This document shows, in pieces, positions 7,299-15,003 of a stretch of 15,003 nucleotides of DNA. Within the stretch, counting starts at the first letter, position 1, and every line of letters starts with the position of its first letter. A program made the translations under genes and the position numbers. The notes under the pieces are model-generated. The model saw nothing but the letters and a program-made list of their open reading frames with translations, ran no database searches and had not been told where the DNA came from. The DNA comes from Holophagaceae bacterium. GTDB taxonomy: Bacteria > Acidobacteriota > Holophagae > Holophagales > Holophagaceae. The DNA lies in NCBI GenBank assembly GCA_025353305.1, contig JANXQX010000293.1:1-15003 (forward strand), written 5' to 3'.

Positions 7299-9371
7299 TC
7301 AGGTCTTCCAGTGGCTCAGCTCGGACTTCACGAGACTCTTTAGCTGCAGTTCTTCGGAGCGGCCTCCGTAGGCCACCGATTCCGCGGTCGTGGCCAGGAT
7401 TCGCAGGGCCGGTTCACGGTCGGGCTTTTCCTTGGCCAATCGCAGCAGCCAGGCGCGCAAGGTCTCGCCATTCCTGGGCGGCAGGCTGCGCCGGGTACGG
7501 CGCAACAGCGGACGCAACGGCGCTAGGCCGCGAGGACTGGGATCGCCGAGCCCTAATCGGCCCATCCAGTAGGCGCAGGTGCGCCAGAGCACGACCGCAA
7601 GGATGGCGGCCAGAAGCAGGCCACCGATCGAAATCGGCAAGGAAGGCCGTGCTCCTTTCAGGGTGCCCAGATGCCAGGATTTGACATTTCCAAAGGCCGA
7701 AAGCTTTGCGGTGGCCCAATCGAATCCGATGGATTGATCCTCGCCGGAAAACCGCACCACGTGCCGGTCCCAGCGGAACCGCAAGGCATCGATCCAGCGT
7801 TGGACCGCTCCCATGAATCCTTGCGCCAAGGCCGCGTTGGGTGGCGCGGGCGGCGTCGGATCCGCCACGCGCCAGACATTCGATTCCGGATCGTAGTACT
7901 CCACCCAGGAATGCGCTTCGGTCTGGGTCACGAGAAAGTAGCCGCCCTCGGAGATCCAGGGGCCCAGACGGTAACCGTTCACCACCCGCGCATAAACGCC
8001 GCGGCTGCGGAGCATGAGCGCCAGGCTGGTGGCGAAATACTCGCAGTGGCCGGCCCTGGAATGCTCCAGAAAATCCGCGATGGGGTCGGCCGCAGAGCCC
8101 GAGGGATTGTCCAATGTATATGCGAAACTCCGCAGGCGTGCGGTGAGGCGTGCGGTGAGTTGCCGGGCAGGCAAAGGCTCGGGCACGGTCTGGTCTGCGA
8201 AACGGCGGACCACAGGCCCATCGCTTCCGGTGTAGAGCAGGATCGAGCGGCGTGCACCGTAGGGCTGGGGTTCCTTCACGCGGAATGTTGGTCCGGATTC
8301 CAGCGATCCGGTTTCGCGGCTCTCCTCCCGACGGTCCAGGCCGAAGAGATTGAGGTATTGTCGGCCTGGTGGCTGATAGGCCCATCGGATGCCACCCCCT
8401 TTGCCCGTGGCGAGCCGGAGTTCCCGGGGGCTTTGGAAGATCGGATAATCGCTGTAGGGCAAGGCCAGAATGGGCGTGGAACTGGGTTCCAGGGTTATTT
8501 CGATGGGGGGTTCGTGGTTGGGCCAGATTCCAGGTGGCACCGTGGACCAGAGTAAGCGCGGTGTGGTCTCCAGTGTGTCCCACCGTGCGCCGTCCAGTTT
8601 CTCCAGCGCCACGCCTCGCAGCAGTGCGAGCCGACTGGCCAGAAGGGGAATTTGAGCCGGCGACATCCCCTGGGGCGGTTGGATCCGCATGACGATGTCC
8701 GGGTTGGCCGTGATCCGGCCGGTGCGCCCGAGATATACGCTGTCGCTCATGCCCGAGGTGGTGCCTGCGAACGTGGAGACGCTCCAGGGCAGGGGCCGCA
8801 GGCCCAGGGTGATGCGGGGCAGGAATACAAAAAAGGCACCCGCCAGGAGCAGGCAGACCAGGGTCCATCGAAGGACCCGGAAATAGGGCGGTGATGGTAT
8901 TGGACCGCGGCGGAGCAGAGCAGAAGGTTCCCAGGCCTGCTGCAAGAGCACGAGGGATGCCCCTGCGACCCAGGCCACGGACCAGCCCATGAACTCCAGG
9001 TCGGCGGTGCTGATGGCGGTGGTGAGGAAGAGCAGAAATCCCATCAGCAGCAACTGCCGCCTTTGGGGCAGTTCTCTTGGGAGGGAGAGCCGAAGGCCCA
9101 TCAACATGAAGAGCAGGTGCACGATGATGGCTAGGAAGCCACCGGACTGGCGCCGCAGGATGGGGACCTCCAGCATGAGCAGCACGATCAACAGGGCCTG
9201 CAACCAGCGCCGCCAGCGGCCCAGATCCAGCCGTGCGGCCTCCACACCGGCCGCGGCAACAAGGGGGACCGCCATCCAGGCCACTTCCCAGGGCTCGTAG
9301 ATCCCAGTCGTGGCCACCGCACCGTAGGCGAGCCACGCAGGGAGATGATCGGTCCAGCGGGAATATTTCAT
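7299..9371 (-). CDS. TgpA-like membrane transglutaminase (DUF3488, transglutaminase core, DUF4129-like tail)
   Basis: This 690-residue protein has the TgpA arrangement. About six N-terminal membrane helices (residues 10-185, TgpA_N/DUF3488) are followed by a periplasmic region. The transglutaminase core at about 400-508 has the catalytic triad Cys443 (GHCEYFA), His487 (EAHSWVEYY) and Asp504 (VADPTP). A further membrane helix (582-598) leads to a cytoplasmic DUF4129-like tail (about 620-680, with ETLRAWLLRLA). In the family the core faces the periplasm; the substrate is unsettled. Family members often sit with a MoxR ATPase and a DUF58 protein, but neither is next to this gene. The ATG at 9371 is the natural start, with a weak AGG four bases upstream. 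A 123-bp spacer rich in inverted repeats separates it from the upstream lipoprotein gene. Confidence 0.92.
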   Translation of the reverse strand: MKYSRWTDHLPAWLAYGAVATTGIYEPWEVAWMAVPLVAAAGVEAARLDLGRWRRWLQALLIVLLMLEVPILRRQSGGFLAIIVHLLFMLMGLRLSLPRELPQRRQLLLMGFLLFLTTAISTADLEFMGWSVAWVAGASLVLLQQAWEPSALLRRGPIPSPPYFRVLRWTLVCLLLAGAFFVFLPRITLGLRPLPWSVSTFAGTTSGMSDSVYLGRTGRITANPDIVMRIQPPQGMSPAQIPLLASRLALLRGVALEKLDGARWDTLETTPRLLWSTVPPGIWPNHEPPIEITLEPSSTPILALPYSDYPIFQSPRELRLATGKGGGIRWAYQPPGRQYLNLFGLDRREESRETGSLESGPTFRVKEPQPYGARRSILLYTGSDGPVVRRFADQTVPEPLPARQLTARLTARLRSFAYTLDNPSGSAADPIADFLEHSRAGHCEYFATSLALMLRSRGVYARVVNGYRLGPWISEGGYFLVTQTEAHSWVEYYDPESNVWRVADPTPPAPPNAALAQGFMGAVQRWIDALRFRWDRHVVRFSGEDQSIGFDWATAKLSAFGNVKSWHLGTLKGARPSLPISIGGLLLAAILAVVLWRTCAYWMGRLGLGDPSPRGLAPLRPLLRRTRRSLPPRNGETLRAWLLRLAKEKPDREPALRILATTAESVAYGGRSEELQLKSLVKSELSHWKT

Positions 9372-9392
9372 GACCTATTCAAGATACGCCCT

Positions 9393-9493
9393 GACGAGGT
9401 ATGAGGTCTGAGGGATGAGGGGTGCGGTTCAATATTGACCGCGCCGCAGGCGCGAACCTTCTTGACCTCGCCCCCCATACCTCGTACCTCGTC
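9393..9493. repeat. Nested inverted repeats between lipoprotein and transglutaminase genes
   Basis: GACGAGGTATGAGGT (9393-9407) pairs with 9479-9493 over 15 positions, one of them a G-T wobble. Inside the 71-nt loop, GGTTC (9426-9430) pairs with GAACC (9454-9458), and CGCGCC-GCA-GGCGCG (9440-9454) forms a six-pair triloop hairpin. The segment starts 21 bp upstream of the transglutaminase start and ends one base before the lipoprotein stop codon region. No T-run follows, so a terminator role is unproven; a REP-like element or attenuator is possible. GAGG-rich direct repeats (9396-9420) add to the repetitive character. Confidence 0.65.
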
Positions 9494-9494
9494 C

Positions 9495-11036
9495 CTACTT
9501 GCCCCACACCCCTTGAAAATCCCCCACGGCATTGAGTTCCAGCTCAATACCCGGACAGGCCGCGACCACCTGGTCGGGCCACCAGAGGAAGGCATACGGG
9601 GCCTGCTCCACGATGCGGGCCTGGGCCTTTTTCAGCAGGGCGAAGCGCAGGGATTCGTCGCTTGCGGACCGCGCGGCTTCCAGCAGTTTATCTGTCTCAG
9701 CATCCGAAAAATGACCGCGGTTGAAGCCGACTGGCGGCACCATGCGGGAATGGAAGGTGCGGTGGAGCATTTCCGGATCCGCGATGCCCACCCAGCGTAA
9801 TGAAGCCACATCAAAACGGCCGGCCATGACCTCGCCCAGCAGGTTTCCAAATTCCCGCGTGAGAATCTGCACGTCGATGCCGAGCCCCGCCCACTGGGCC
9901 CGCAGGGCCAGGGCCTTCATGCGGGAATTGATTTCAGCGGTGGCGTGCATGCGCAGCCTGAAGCGGAAACCCTTTGCATCGCGCCTGTACCCGGCCTCAT
10001 CGAGCAATTCATCCGCCATGTGGAGCCGGGCAGTTCCGTCGGCAGGAATCCTAAATTCACTTCGCCCATCGAATCCGAAGGGCAGCTCCGGAGGGAAGAA
10101 GCCCCAAGCCTCGCGAGCCATGCCGCCCATAAGGCCTCGCACCAGGGCCGGGCGATCCAAGGCCAGCGAGAGCGCCCGCCTGACCCGCGCATCTTTCAGC
10201 ACCGGGTGCTGGCAATTGAAGGCCACGTATTCCAGATTGGCTCCGGGGCGGCTATGCACCTTGAACCCTTGCGGATTGCGCAGCAGATCCGGTGGCAGGT
10301 TGTTCAGGCACGCGTCCGCGCTGCCATGGCGCAGGGCCAGCAGGCGCGAGGTGGCATCGGGCATCCAGCGTATTTCCAGATCCAATGGCCGCCCGGCGTG
10401 GTTCGCGAAATCCGGATGATTTGATCTGGCCTTCAGCTTGATGCGCTGCTCCGGCACCGACTCTGTGATGGCGTAAGGTCCGGTGCCAGCGCCGCCCGCA
10501 CCGTTCTGGGTAATGCCCAGGATGCCCCTGACCAGGTTTGCGGGAAAACCCGGGTCGGCCGTTTTCAGCCGGATGATGAGCTGTGCAGAATTCCCTTGGG
10601 TGACGAGGTGGATATCCGCAATTCCATCCTTGAACGGCCCCGCCTTGGGACTGGAAAGTTTGGGGTCCATGAGCGCCTGGATACTTTTCAGGGCGTCATC
10701 CGGACGAAGCGGACGACCCTTTGAAAACTCAGCCTGGGAGCGGGTTTCATTACCATTCTCGAAAAGGAAGGCCAGTTCCGTGTAGGCCTTGGTCCAGCCC
10801 CAGCTCACGCATGCATCCGGCAGCAGTTCCAGATTGGGGCCGCGCTTCAGCAGCGCCTGGTGGGTGAGCGAGAGCAGCTTCTGGCTGGCCTGGTCCTGGC
10901 CCTGCAGGGGATCCAGGGTGATGGGGAAATTCTCCCAGGCCAGGATTGCTGTGCCGCTCCGCGCTTCACCTTGCCGCGAAGCCGGTTGACAGGCCAGGAG
11001 GCCCACGAGCACTGCGGAAGCGAAGGCATGTTGCAT
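9495..11036 (-). CDS. Peptide/oligopeptide ABC-type substrate-binding lipoprotein (SBP_bac_5)
   Basis: This 513-residue protein should be a membrane-anchored extracytoplasmic solute receptor. It starts MQHAF, followed by a hydrophobic stretch and the lipobox LLAC with Cys16. The body has the SBP_bac_5 signature layout: an N-terminal region resembling TLDPL...LLSLTHQALLKRGPNLELLPDAC, a later RVRRALSLALDRPALVRGL segment, and ADELLDEAGYRRDAKGFRF near the C-terminal half. These match DppA/OppA-type receptors for peptides, nickel or murein peptides. A longer in-frame reading back to 11399 exists, but its first 121 residues lie antisense-free within anmK and read as Arg-rich shadow. The ATG at 11036 overlaps the anmK stop as TAATG, which strongly favours it. 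No permease or ATPase gene is adjacent, so the transporter partner is elsewhere or absent. Confidence 0.88.
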   Translation of the reverse strand: MQHAFASAVLVGLLACQPASRQGEARSGTAILAWENFPITLDPLQGQDQASQKLLSLTHQALLKRGPNLELLPDACVSWGWTKAYTELAFLFENGNETRSQAEFSKGRPLRPDDALKSIQALMDPKLSSPKAGPFKDGIADIHLVTQGNSAQLIIRLKTADPGFPANLVRGILGITQNGAGGAGTGPYAITESVPEQRIKLKARSNHPDFANHAGRPLDLEIRWMPDATSRLLALRHGSADACLNNLPPDLLRNPQGFKVHSRPGANLEYVAFNCQHPVLKDARVRRALSLALDRPALVRGLMGGMAREAWGFFPPELPFGFDGRSEFRIPADGTARLHMADELLDEAGYRRDAKGFRFRLRMHATAEINSRMKALALRAQWAGLGIDVQILTREFGNLLGEVMAGRFDVASLRWVGIADPEMLHRTFHSRMVPPVGFNRGHFSDAETDKLLEAARSASDESLRFALLKKAQARIVEQAPYAFLWWPDQVVAACPGIELELNAVGDFQGVWGK

Positions 11037-12184
11037 TATCCGGGCAGCGCCCAGGCGCCGAGGACCGCGGCTCTTGAAGCCCCGGTGACCTCGGGCACGC
11101 TGCCTGCCACGCCGCACGCGCCGGCGGCGCCGAGCAGGGCCCATGAAACGGCCTCGCGGGCGCCGTGCGGGAACTGATGATCGTCTGCGAAGGACATTTC
11201 TGGAAACCGCGCGGACAGTTCTTGCCGAATTCTCAGATGGCGTGCGCCCCCTCCGCTGACGAGACCGCGAAGACCAGCCGGAAGTGGATCCAGGCGCCGC
11301 AATTCCGAGGCGACCGACTGGGCTGTGAAGGCCGCGAGCGAAGCGAGGCGATCGGCCAGGGGCAGTGATTCCAACGCGGCCGATTCTGTTTGAAGCCATG
11401 CGGAGCCGAAGGTTTCCCGGCCCGTGGATTTGGGCGGGGCCGCGGAAAAAAATGGATGCGCCATCCAGCGGGCGAGCTGTGCCTCATCCACCTCACCGGA
11501 TGCGTAAGCGCCCTCTGGATCGAAGGGGATGCCGAGCCATTTCTCGGCCGCGAGATCCAGCAGCGACATGCCGGGGCCCACGTCCCAGGCCCGCAGATAG
11601 GCGCCATCCCAGATGGTGATGTTGGCGATACCGCCGAGATTCAGGGCCGCCCATGGTTCTGCCCGGCCGCGCAGCCACAACTCAGTCAGCGTCACCAGCG
11701 GAGCGCCTTGGCCTCCCAATGCCAAATCCATCCGACGCAGGTCGAAGACCACCGGACAGCGCAAGGCTTCGCAAAGCACGAAGGGATCAGCCAACTGCAG
11801 GGTGGCGCCACGCTGCGGTTGATGCTGGATGGTCTGGCCATGCAGGGAGGCCAGGTGGGGGATTGCTCCCGTTTCTTTCAGGAGCATTCCGGCGGCATGG
11901 GCATGATGGTTGCCCAATCGCCGCTGCAAAATAGCCATCTCCGAGGGCCTGAGCCGATCCGCGGCGGCTTCCAGCACGGTCTGACGCAGTTCCGGCGGGT
12001 AGGGCTCGTGGTGGTGGGCCAGCAGCGCGCGAAAGGGCAGGCCGCCCTGATATCCGTGCGGGTCCACTTCAACAAGCGCCGCATCCACCCCATCCGCAGA
12101 TGTACCCGACATGAGCCCCAGCACGTGCCAGGGCCCCAGCTCTGGAAGGCCCGGAATGCGCCAATTGGAAGAATTGGAGGACAT
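11036..12184 (-). CDS. anmK: Anhydro-N-acetylmuramic acid kinase
   Basis: AnmK opens and phosphorylates 1,6-anhydro-MurNAc to MurNAc-6-phosphate during cell-wall recycling in the cytoplasm. At 382 residues it matches the family length. Diagnostic motifs are GLMSGTSADGVDAAL (23-37), SLHGQT (113-118), RRMDLALGGQGAPLV (150-164), NLGGIANIT (182-190), DVGPGMSLLD (201-210, with Asp201 at the expected catalytic position), and SGGGARH (310-316). VTGASRAAVLG lies near the C-terminus. The usual family text GLMSGTSLDG reads GLMSGTSADG here. No clear ribosome-binding site precedes the ATG. It is the first gene of a minus-strand block and is coupled by TAATG to the peptide-binding lipoprotein. MurQ and NagZ are not visible in the window. 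Confidence 0.96.
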   Translation of the reverse strand: MSSNSSNWRIPGLPELGPWHVLGLMSGTSADGVDAALVEVDPHGYQGGLPFRALLAHHHEPYPPELRQTVLEAAADRLRPSEMAILQRRLGNHHAHAAGMLLKETGAIPHLASLHGQTIQHQPQRGATLQLADPFVLCEALRCPVVFDLRRMDLALGGQGAPLVTLTELWLRGRAEPWAALNLGGIANITIWDGAYLRAWDVGPGMSLLDLAAEKWLGIPFDPEGAYASGEVDEAQLARWMAHPFFSAAPPKSTGRETFGSAWLQTESAALESLPLADRLASLAAFTAQSVASELRRLDPLPAGLRGLVSGGGARHLRIRQELSARFPEMSFADDHQFPHGAREAVSWALLGAAGACGVAGSVPEVTGASRAAVLGAWALPG

Positions 12185-12243
12185 GGAAGGATGATGCCAG
12201 ATAGCCCCATCCTCGTTATGCTTTTCCTTTCCACGGAGCCGCC

Positions 12244-12984
12244 ATGGCCATTTCGTTTTCCTTCATGGACGCGGTGTCCCATGATGCCTTGCTATCGTTG
12301 ATGAAACGCCGCGACGACGCGGGCGGAGGTTCTTCCATGGGCTGCATCATCTTCCTCATTATCGTGGGAATCGTTGTCTTCATCATCATAAAGAACCGCA
12401 GCAGTTCTCCATCCACGGGGCCAATGCCCGCTCCCGGGAACCGCCAGGGGGGGGGCAGCGGCGCGGCCATGCCCAATTTCGTGAACCCCTACGACAAGTG
12501 CCCCAACTGCGGCGCCAAGGGCGACAAAATGAAATCCACCTGGGACGGCATGCGAAAAGTGCAGTGGACCTGTGGCTACTGCGCTTCCGTGGCGGGAGTG
12601 CAGGAATTGAAGGATGAAGAACTCCCCGCTTCCGCCAGGGCGCGGCTCGGTCTCGACCAATCCCCAGGAGGCCAGAACATGATGGGCGGCCTTGGCTACC
12701 AAGGCGGTGGTGGCGGTGGTGTCGGCGGACTGCTGACGGGCCTGATGCTCGGCAGCATGCTGGGTGGCGACCACCATGATCATTCTGGCGATGGCGGTTT
12801 TGGTTCCAGCGGCACCGGCGGCACGAGTTCCAATTCTGATTGGGGCGAATCCGGCGGCAGCGGTTGGGGTGATTCCGGCTCCTCGGATTCGGGCTCTTCG
12901 GATTCCGGCGGCGGCTGGGGTGATTCAGGTGGCGGTGGCGACTCCGGCGGCGGCGATAGCGGTGGTGGCGGCGGAGATTGGTGA
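12244..12984 (+). CDS. Membrane-anchored zinc-ribbon protein with Gly/Ser/Asp-rich tail
   Basis: I do not recognise the family of this 246-residue protein. One strong membrane helix (residues 33-49, CIIFLIIVGIVVFIII) is followed by a Gly/Pro linker. A four-cysteine zinc ribbon follows, with CPNC at 86-89 and CGYC at 110-113. A short acidic segment (ELKDEELP) leads into a glycine-rich stretch with a second hydrophobic patch (VGGLLTGLMLGSMLGG, 160-175). From 177 to 246 the sequence is almost entirely Gly, Ser, Asp and Trp, with repeated GWGDSG/SSDSG units ending GGDW. Such tails occur in TPM-domain and other surface proteins, but no TPM domain is visible. GGAG at 12235-12238 supports the start. 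It is divergent from anmK with a 59-bp gap and ends before a strong terminator. Confidence 0.8.
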   Translation: MAISFSFMDAVSHDALLSLMKRRDDAGGGSSMGCIIFLIIVGIVVFIIIKNRSSSPSTGPMPAPGNRQGGGSGAAMPNFVNPYDKCPNCGAKGDKMKSTWDGMRKVQWTCGYCASVAGVQELKDEELPASARARLGLDQSPGGQNMMGGLGYQGGGGGGVGGLLTGLMLGSMLGGDHHDHSGDGGFGSSGTGGTSSNSDWGESGGSGWGDSGSSDSGSSDSGGGWGDSGGGGDSGGGDSGGGGGDW

Positions 12985-13005
12985 TCCATTGCTTCAAGTA
13001 TTCCC

Positions 13006-13031
13006 GGGGGCCGTCGCGGCCCCCTTTTTTT
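13006..13031 (+). terminator. Rho-independent terminator
   Basis: A perfect 8-bp stem, GGGGGCCG (13006-13013) with CGGCCCCC (13017-13024), has a three-base TCG loop and is followed at once by seven T residues (13025-13031). It lies 22 nt after the stop of the zinc-ribbon gene and should end that transcript before the receptor gene. Confidence 0.92.
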
Positions 13032-13062
13032 ACTGCATCCAAGCCCGGAACGAGTACATTCT

Positions 13063-13080
13063 TGGGAAACCATCTTCCCA
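13063..13080 (+). promoter_or_regulatory. Small inverted repeat upstream of the receptor gene
   Basis: TGGGAA (13063-13068) and TTCCCA (13075-13080) form a perfect 6-bp inverted repeat around a 6-nt spacer, 38 nt before the receptor start. It could be an operator half-site pair or a leader hairpin. No convincing -35/-10 pair is visible in the 13032-13118 interval. Confidence 0.25.
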
Positions 13081-13118
13081 TCAACTTCCACTTCTCAACC
13101 GGATCACCTGGAGGACCC

Positions 13119-15003
13119 ATGCGCCCCTTCTCTTCCCGTCATCTATTCCTGGCCCTGGTGGCCAGCGCCCTCCCAGTCATGGCCCAGACCACCGGCATGG
13201 TTACCGGGCGAATCCTGGACTCTAAGGGTTCGCCAGTGGGCGGCGCCATTGTGCGGCTATCGGGCGCAGGCGTCCAGGGTGTGCGAACCGCCACCACGGA
13301 CCGGGATGGCAACTATCGCTTCAGCCTCCTGAATCCCGGTCGTTGCACCATCACCGCCACCAAGGATGGCCTGCGCACGGCCAAGTCCGAGGCAGTCGTC
13401 GGGCTGGACAAGACCGCCACAGTGAATCTGACCATGGGAGCATTGGCCTCCGCCACGGTGGAAGTCGTGGAGCAATCCACCTCCGTGGATGTGAAGGCCA
13501 CCACCACCGGCGCCAACTACGATACCGAGACCTTCACGAAACTGCCCACCACCCGGGACTTTGCGAACATCGCGACCCTGATCCCTGGGGTGACCCAGGA
13601 CAACGCTGGCGGCGCCGGGGCAGGACTGAAGATCTATGGCGGCACGGGCGCGGAAAACAGCTACGTGGTGGATGGCATCAACGCCACCAACGTAGAGTTC
13701 GGAACGCAGGGGAAGAAAATTCCGGTGGAGTTCATTCAGGAATTTCAAGTGAAGACCGGCGGTTACGAGGCGGAATACGGCAAGGCCCTGGGTGGCATCA
13801 TCAACGTCATTACCAAATCTGGTAGCAATGAGTTTACCGGGGATGTTTTCACTTATTTCAAGGGGAACAGCCTGCGGGCGAACAACAAACACACTGGAGA
13901 GGCCTTTGTGCTTGTTCCTGCGAGTGACCAGAACACTGATTTCGGATTTGATATGGGTGGTCCCATCATCAAAGACAAACTCTGGTTCTTCGTAGCCTAC
14001 GACCGCAGTATCAACACCACCCAGACGACCATCCTTGGTGACACGAACACAGCCCCCTTGGACAGGACACGGGATCTCTTTGCCGGGAAACTTACCTGGC
14101 ACCTGACGGATACGCAGACCGTGATCGCTTCTTTCGTCGGTGATCCCCAGAAAGAAACCGGCGCGGTGAATCCACCCCAGGGGCCTTCATCCACCTGGGA
14201 CGGTGTAAGAAAGATTGGGGGCACGGACTATAGTCTGCGCTATGAATTCAACGGTGAATCCTGGTTCGCGCAGATCCAGTTGAGCAAACATCGGGAAACG
14301 AATTCAACGCTGCCCGTAGGTGCCAATGGAACCGAGATCCAATACATAGACAACCGCGCCAATGGTGTCAGAAGTGGTGGCTTCGGCCGCTTCGACGAGA
14401 AGGAATTCACTCGTGACACGATCACCGGGTCCTTCACGAAATACATTGGAGGCCACGAGATCAAGGCTGGATTCGATTTCCAGACCGACAAGGCCGACAT
14501 CAAGCGCGGCTTCTCGGGTGGCCAGACCGTCACCATCTTTGCCAACAATGTCCCCGGCCATGAAAATCTGCCCATCTATTCCCACTACTACTGGACTGTC
14601 CCGGATTGGAGCATCACGCCGCCGGTATTTGTCCCGATCCTCCCGGTCTTCACCTCCAAGCCGAAGCACGAAAGCCAGGCCTATTTCATCCAGGACAAGT
14701 GGACGCTGGACAGCCATTGGAATCTCAACCTGGGTCTGCGCCTGGACCAGACCGACATCAGGGACGTCCGCGGCGTGAAGGTGATCTCCCTCAAGGACAT
14801 GCTGGCCCCCCGGATCGGCGTGGTGTACGACTGGAAGGGCAAGGGACAGGACAAAATTTATACGAGCTTCTCCCGCTTTTACGAGCAGGTCCCGCTGGAC
14901 CTCGTGATCCGCTCCTTCAGCGCCGAAAGCAATCCCACCATCATCAACTATGACCGCACGAGCATCACTCCGAACCCCGCGGCTGAATCGGACTTCAACC
15001 ATA
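13119..15003 (+). CDS. TonB-dependent outer-membrane receptor with carboxypeptidase-regulatory-like domain (3' truncated by window)
   Basis: The open frame continues to the window edge (628 codons and no stop), so the C-terminal part of the barrel is missing. The start ATG has GGAGGA at 13110-13115, three bases upstream. A signal peptide ends near MA|QTTG (residue 22). Residues about 26-105 (TGMVTGRILDSKGSPVGGAI...DRDGNYRFSLLNPG) are a CarboxypepD_reg-like Ig-fold domain. The plug domain at about 125-235 has LIPGVTQ, KIYGGTGAENSYVVDGIN, and YEAEYGKALGGIINVITKSG. Beta-barrel segments follow, such as DFGFDMGGPIIKDKLWFFVAYD and YFIQDKWTLDSHWNLNLGLRLDQTD. This layout matches Oar-like receptors, common in Acidobacteriota and Bacteroidota. 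The ligand is unknown. It is separated from the upstream gene by a strong terminator, so it is transcribed independently. Confidence 0.93.
   Translation, partial: MRPFSSRHLFLALVASALPVMAQTTGMVTGRILDSKGSPVGGAIVRLSGAGVQGVRTATTDRDGNYRFSLLNPGRCTITATKDGLRTAKSEAVVGLDKTATVNLTMGALASATVEVVEQSTSVDVKATTTGANYDTETFTKLPTTRDFANIATLIPGVTQDNAGGAGAGLKIYGGTGAENSYVVDGINATNVEFGTQGKKIPVEFIQEFQVKTGGYEAEYGKALGGIINVITKSGSNEFTGDVFTYFKGNSLRANNKHTGEAFVLVPASDQNTDFGFDMGGPIIKDKLWFFVAYDRSINTTQTTILGDTNTAPLDRTRDLFAGKLTWHLTDTQTVIASFVGDPQKETGAVNPPQGPSSTWDGVRKIGGTDYSLRYEFNGESWFAQIQLSKHRETNSTLPVGANGTEIQYIDNRANGVRSGGFGRFDEKEFTRDTITGSFTKYIGGHEIKAGFDFQTDKADIKRGFSGGQTVTIFANNVPGHENLPIYSHYYWTVPDWSITPPVFVPILPVFTSKPKHESQAYFIQDKWTLDSHWNLNLGLRLDQTDIRDVRGVKVISLKDMLAPRIGVVYDWKGKGQDKIYTSFSRFYEQVPLDLVIRSFSAESNPTIINYDRTSITPNPAAESDFNH

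Noticed and set aside
7671..8555. 294-codon plus-strand frame opposite the transglutaminase
   Set aside because: It is antisense to the catalytic core with its intact Cys-His-Asp triad and shows no domain of its own.
11037..11399. N-terminal extension of the peptide-binding protein
   Set aside because: It overlaps conserved AnmK coding sequence, is Arg-rich low-quality sequence, and would place the lipobox far from the N-terminus.

Overview
The window is GC-rich, densely packed bacterial chromosomal DNA. Nothing in it fixes the taxon. A large TonB-dependent receptor with an N-terminal carboxypeptidase-regulatory-like domain, small periplasmic c-type cytochromes and a PcrA-type helicase together suggest a Gram-negative bacterium with an outer membrane. 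Acidobacteriota (Holophaga/Geothrix-like) is my best guess, but it is an inference. There are no transposases, phage genes or CRISPR arrays.

Layout. Positions 1-252 hold a decaying 86-nt tandem repeat and a long near-perfect palindrome that runs into the 3' end of a tRNA-Leu(UAA) gene (245-330, minus). After a gene-free stretch of about 260 bp come two overlapping small cytochrome c genes (589-1298). A UvrD/PcrA helicase gene (1315-4707) follows and is split by a 365-residue intein inside helicase motif III. Positions 4708-5200 have no gene but contain an 18-bp perfect hairpin and a possibly structured RNA stretch. A membrane protein fused to a spermidine-synthase-like domain (5201-7297) converges, with a 1-nt gap, on a minus-strand block. 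Read in its own direction, that block is anmK (12184-11036), an SBP_bac_5 lipoprotein gene starting on a TAATG overlap (11036-9495), a 123-bp spacer full of inverted repeats, and a TgpA-like transglutaminase (9371-7299). Divergent from anmK, on the plus strand, are a membrane zinc-ribbon protein with a Gly/Ser/Asp-rich tail (12244-12984), a clear intrinsic terminator (13006-13031), and the 5' part of a TonB-dependent receptor (13119 to the window edge).

How the parts fit. Helicase activity depends on protein splicing, because the intein separates GDEDQ from SIYGWRG. AnmK recycles anhydro-MurNAc from the cell wall. Its tight coupling to a peptide-binding lipoprotein suggests, but does not prove, a link between cell-wall peptide capture and sugar recycling. 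The cytochromes, receptor and transglutaminase are all envelope proteins. The most noteworthy features are the intein, whose central domain shows no LAGLIDADG motif, and the palindrome/repeat structure fused to the tRNA 3' end.
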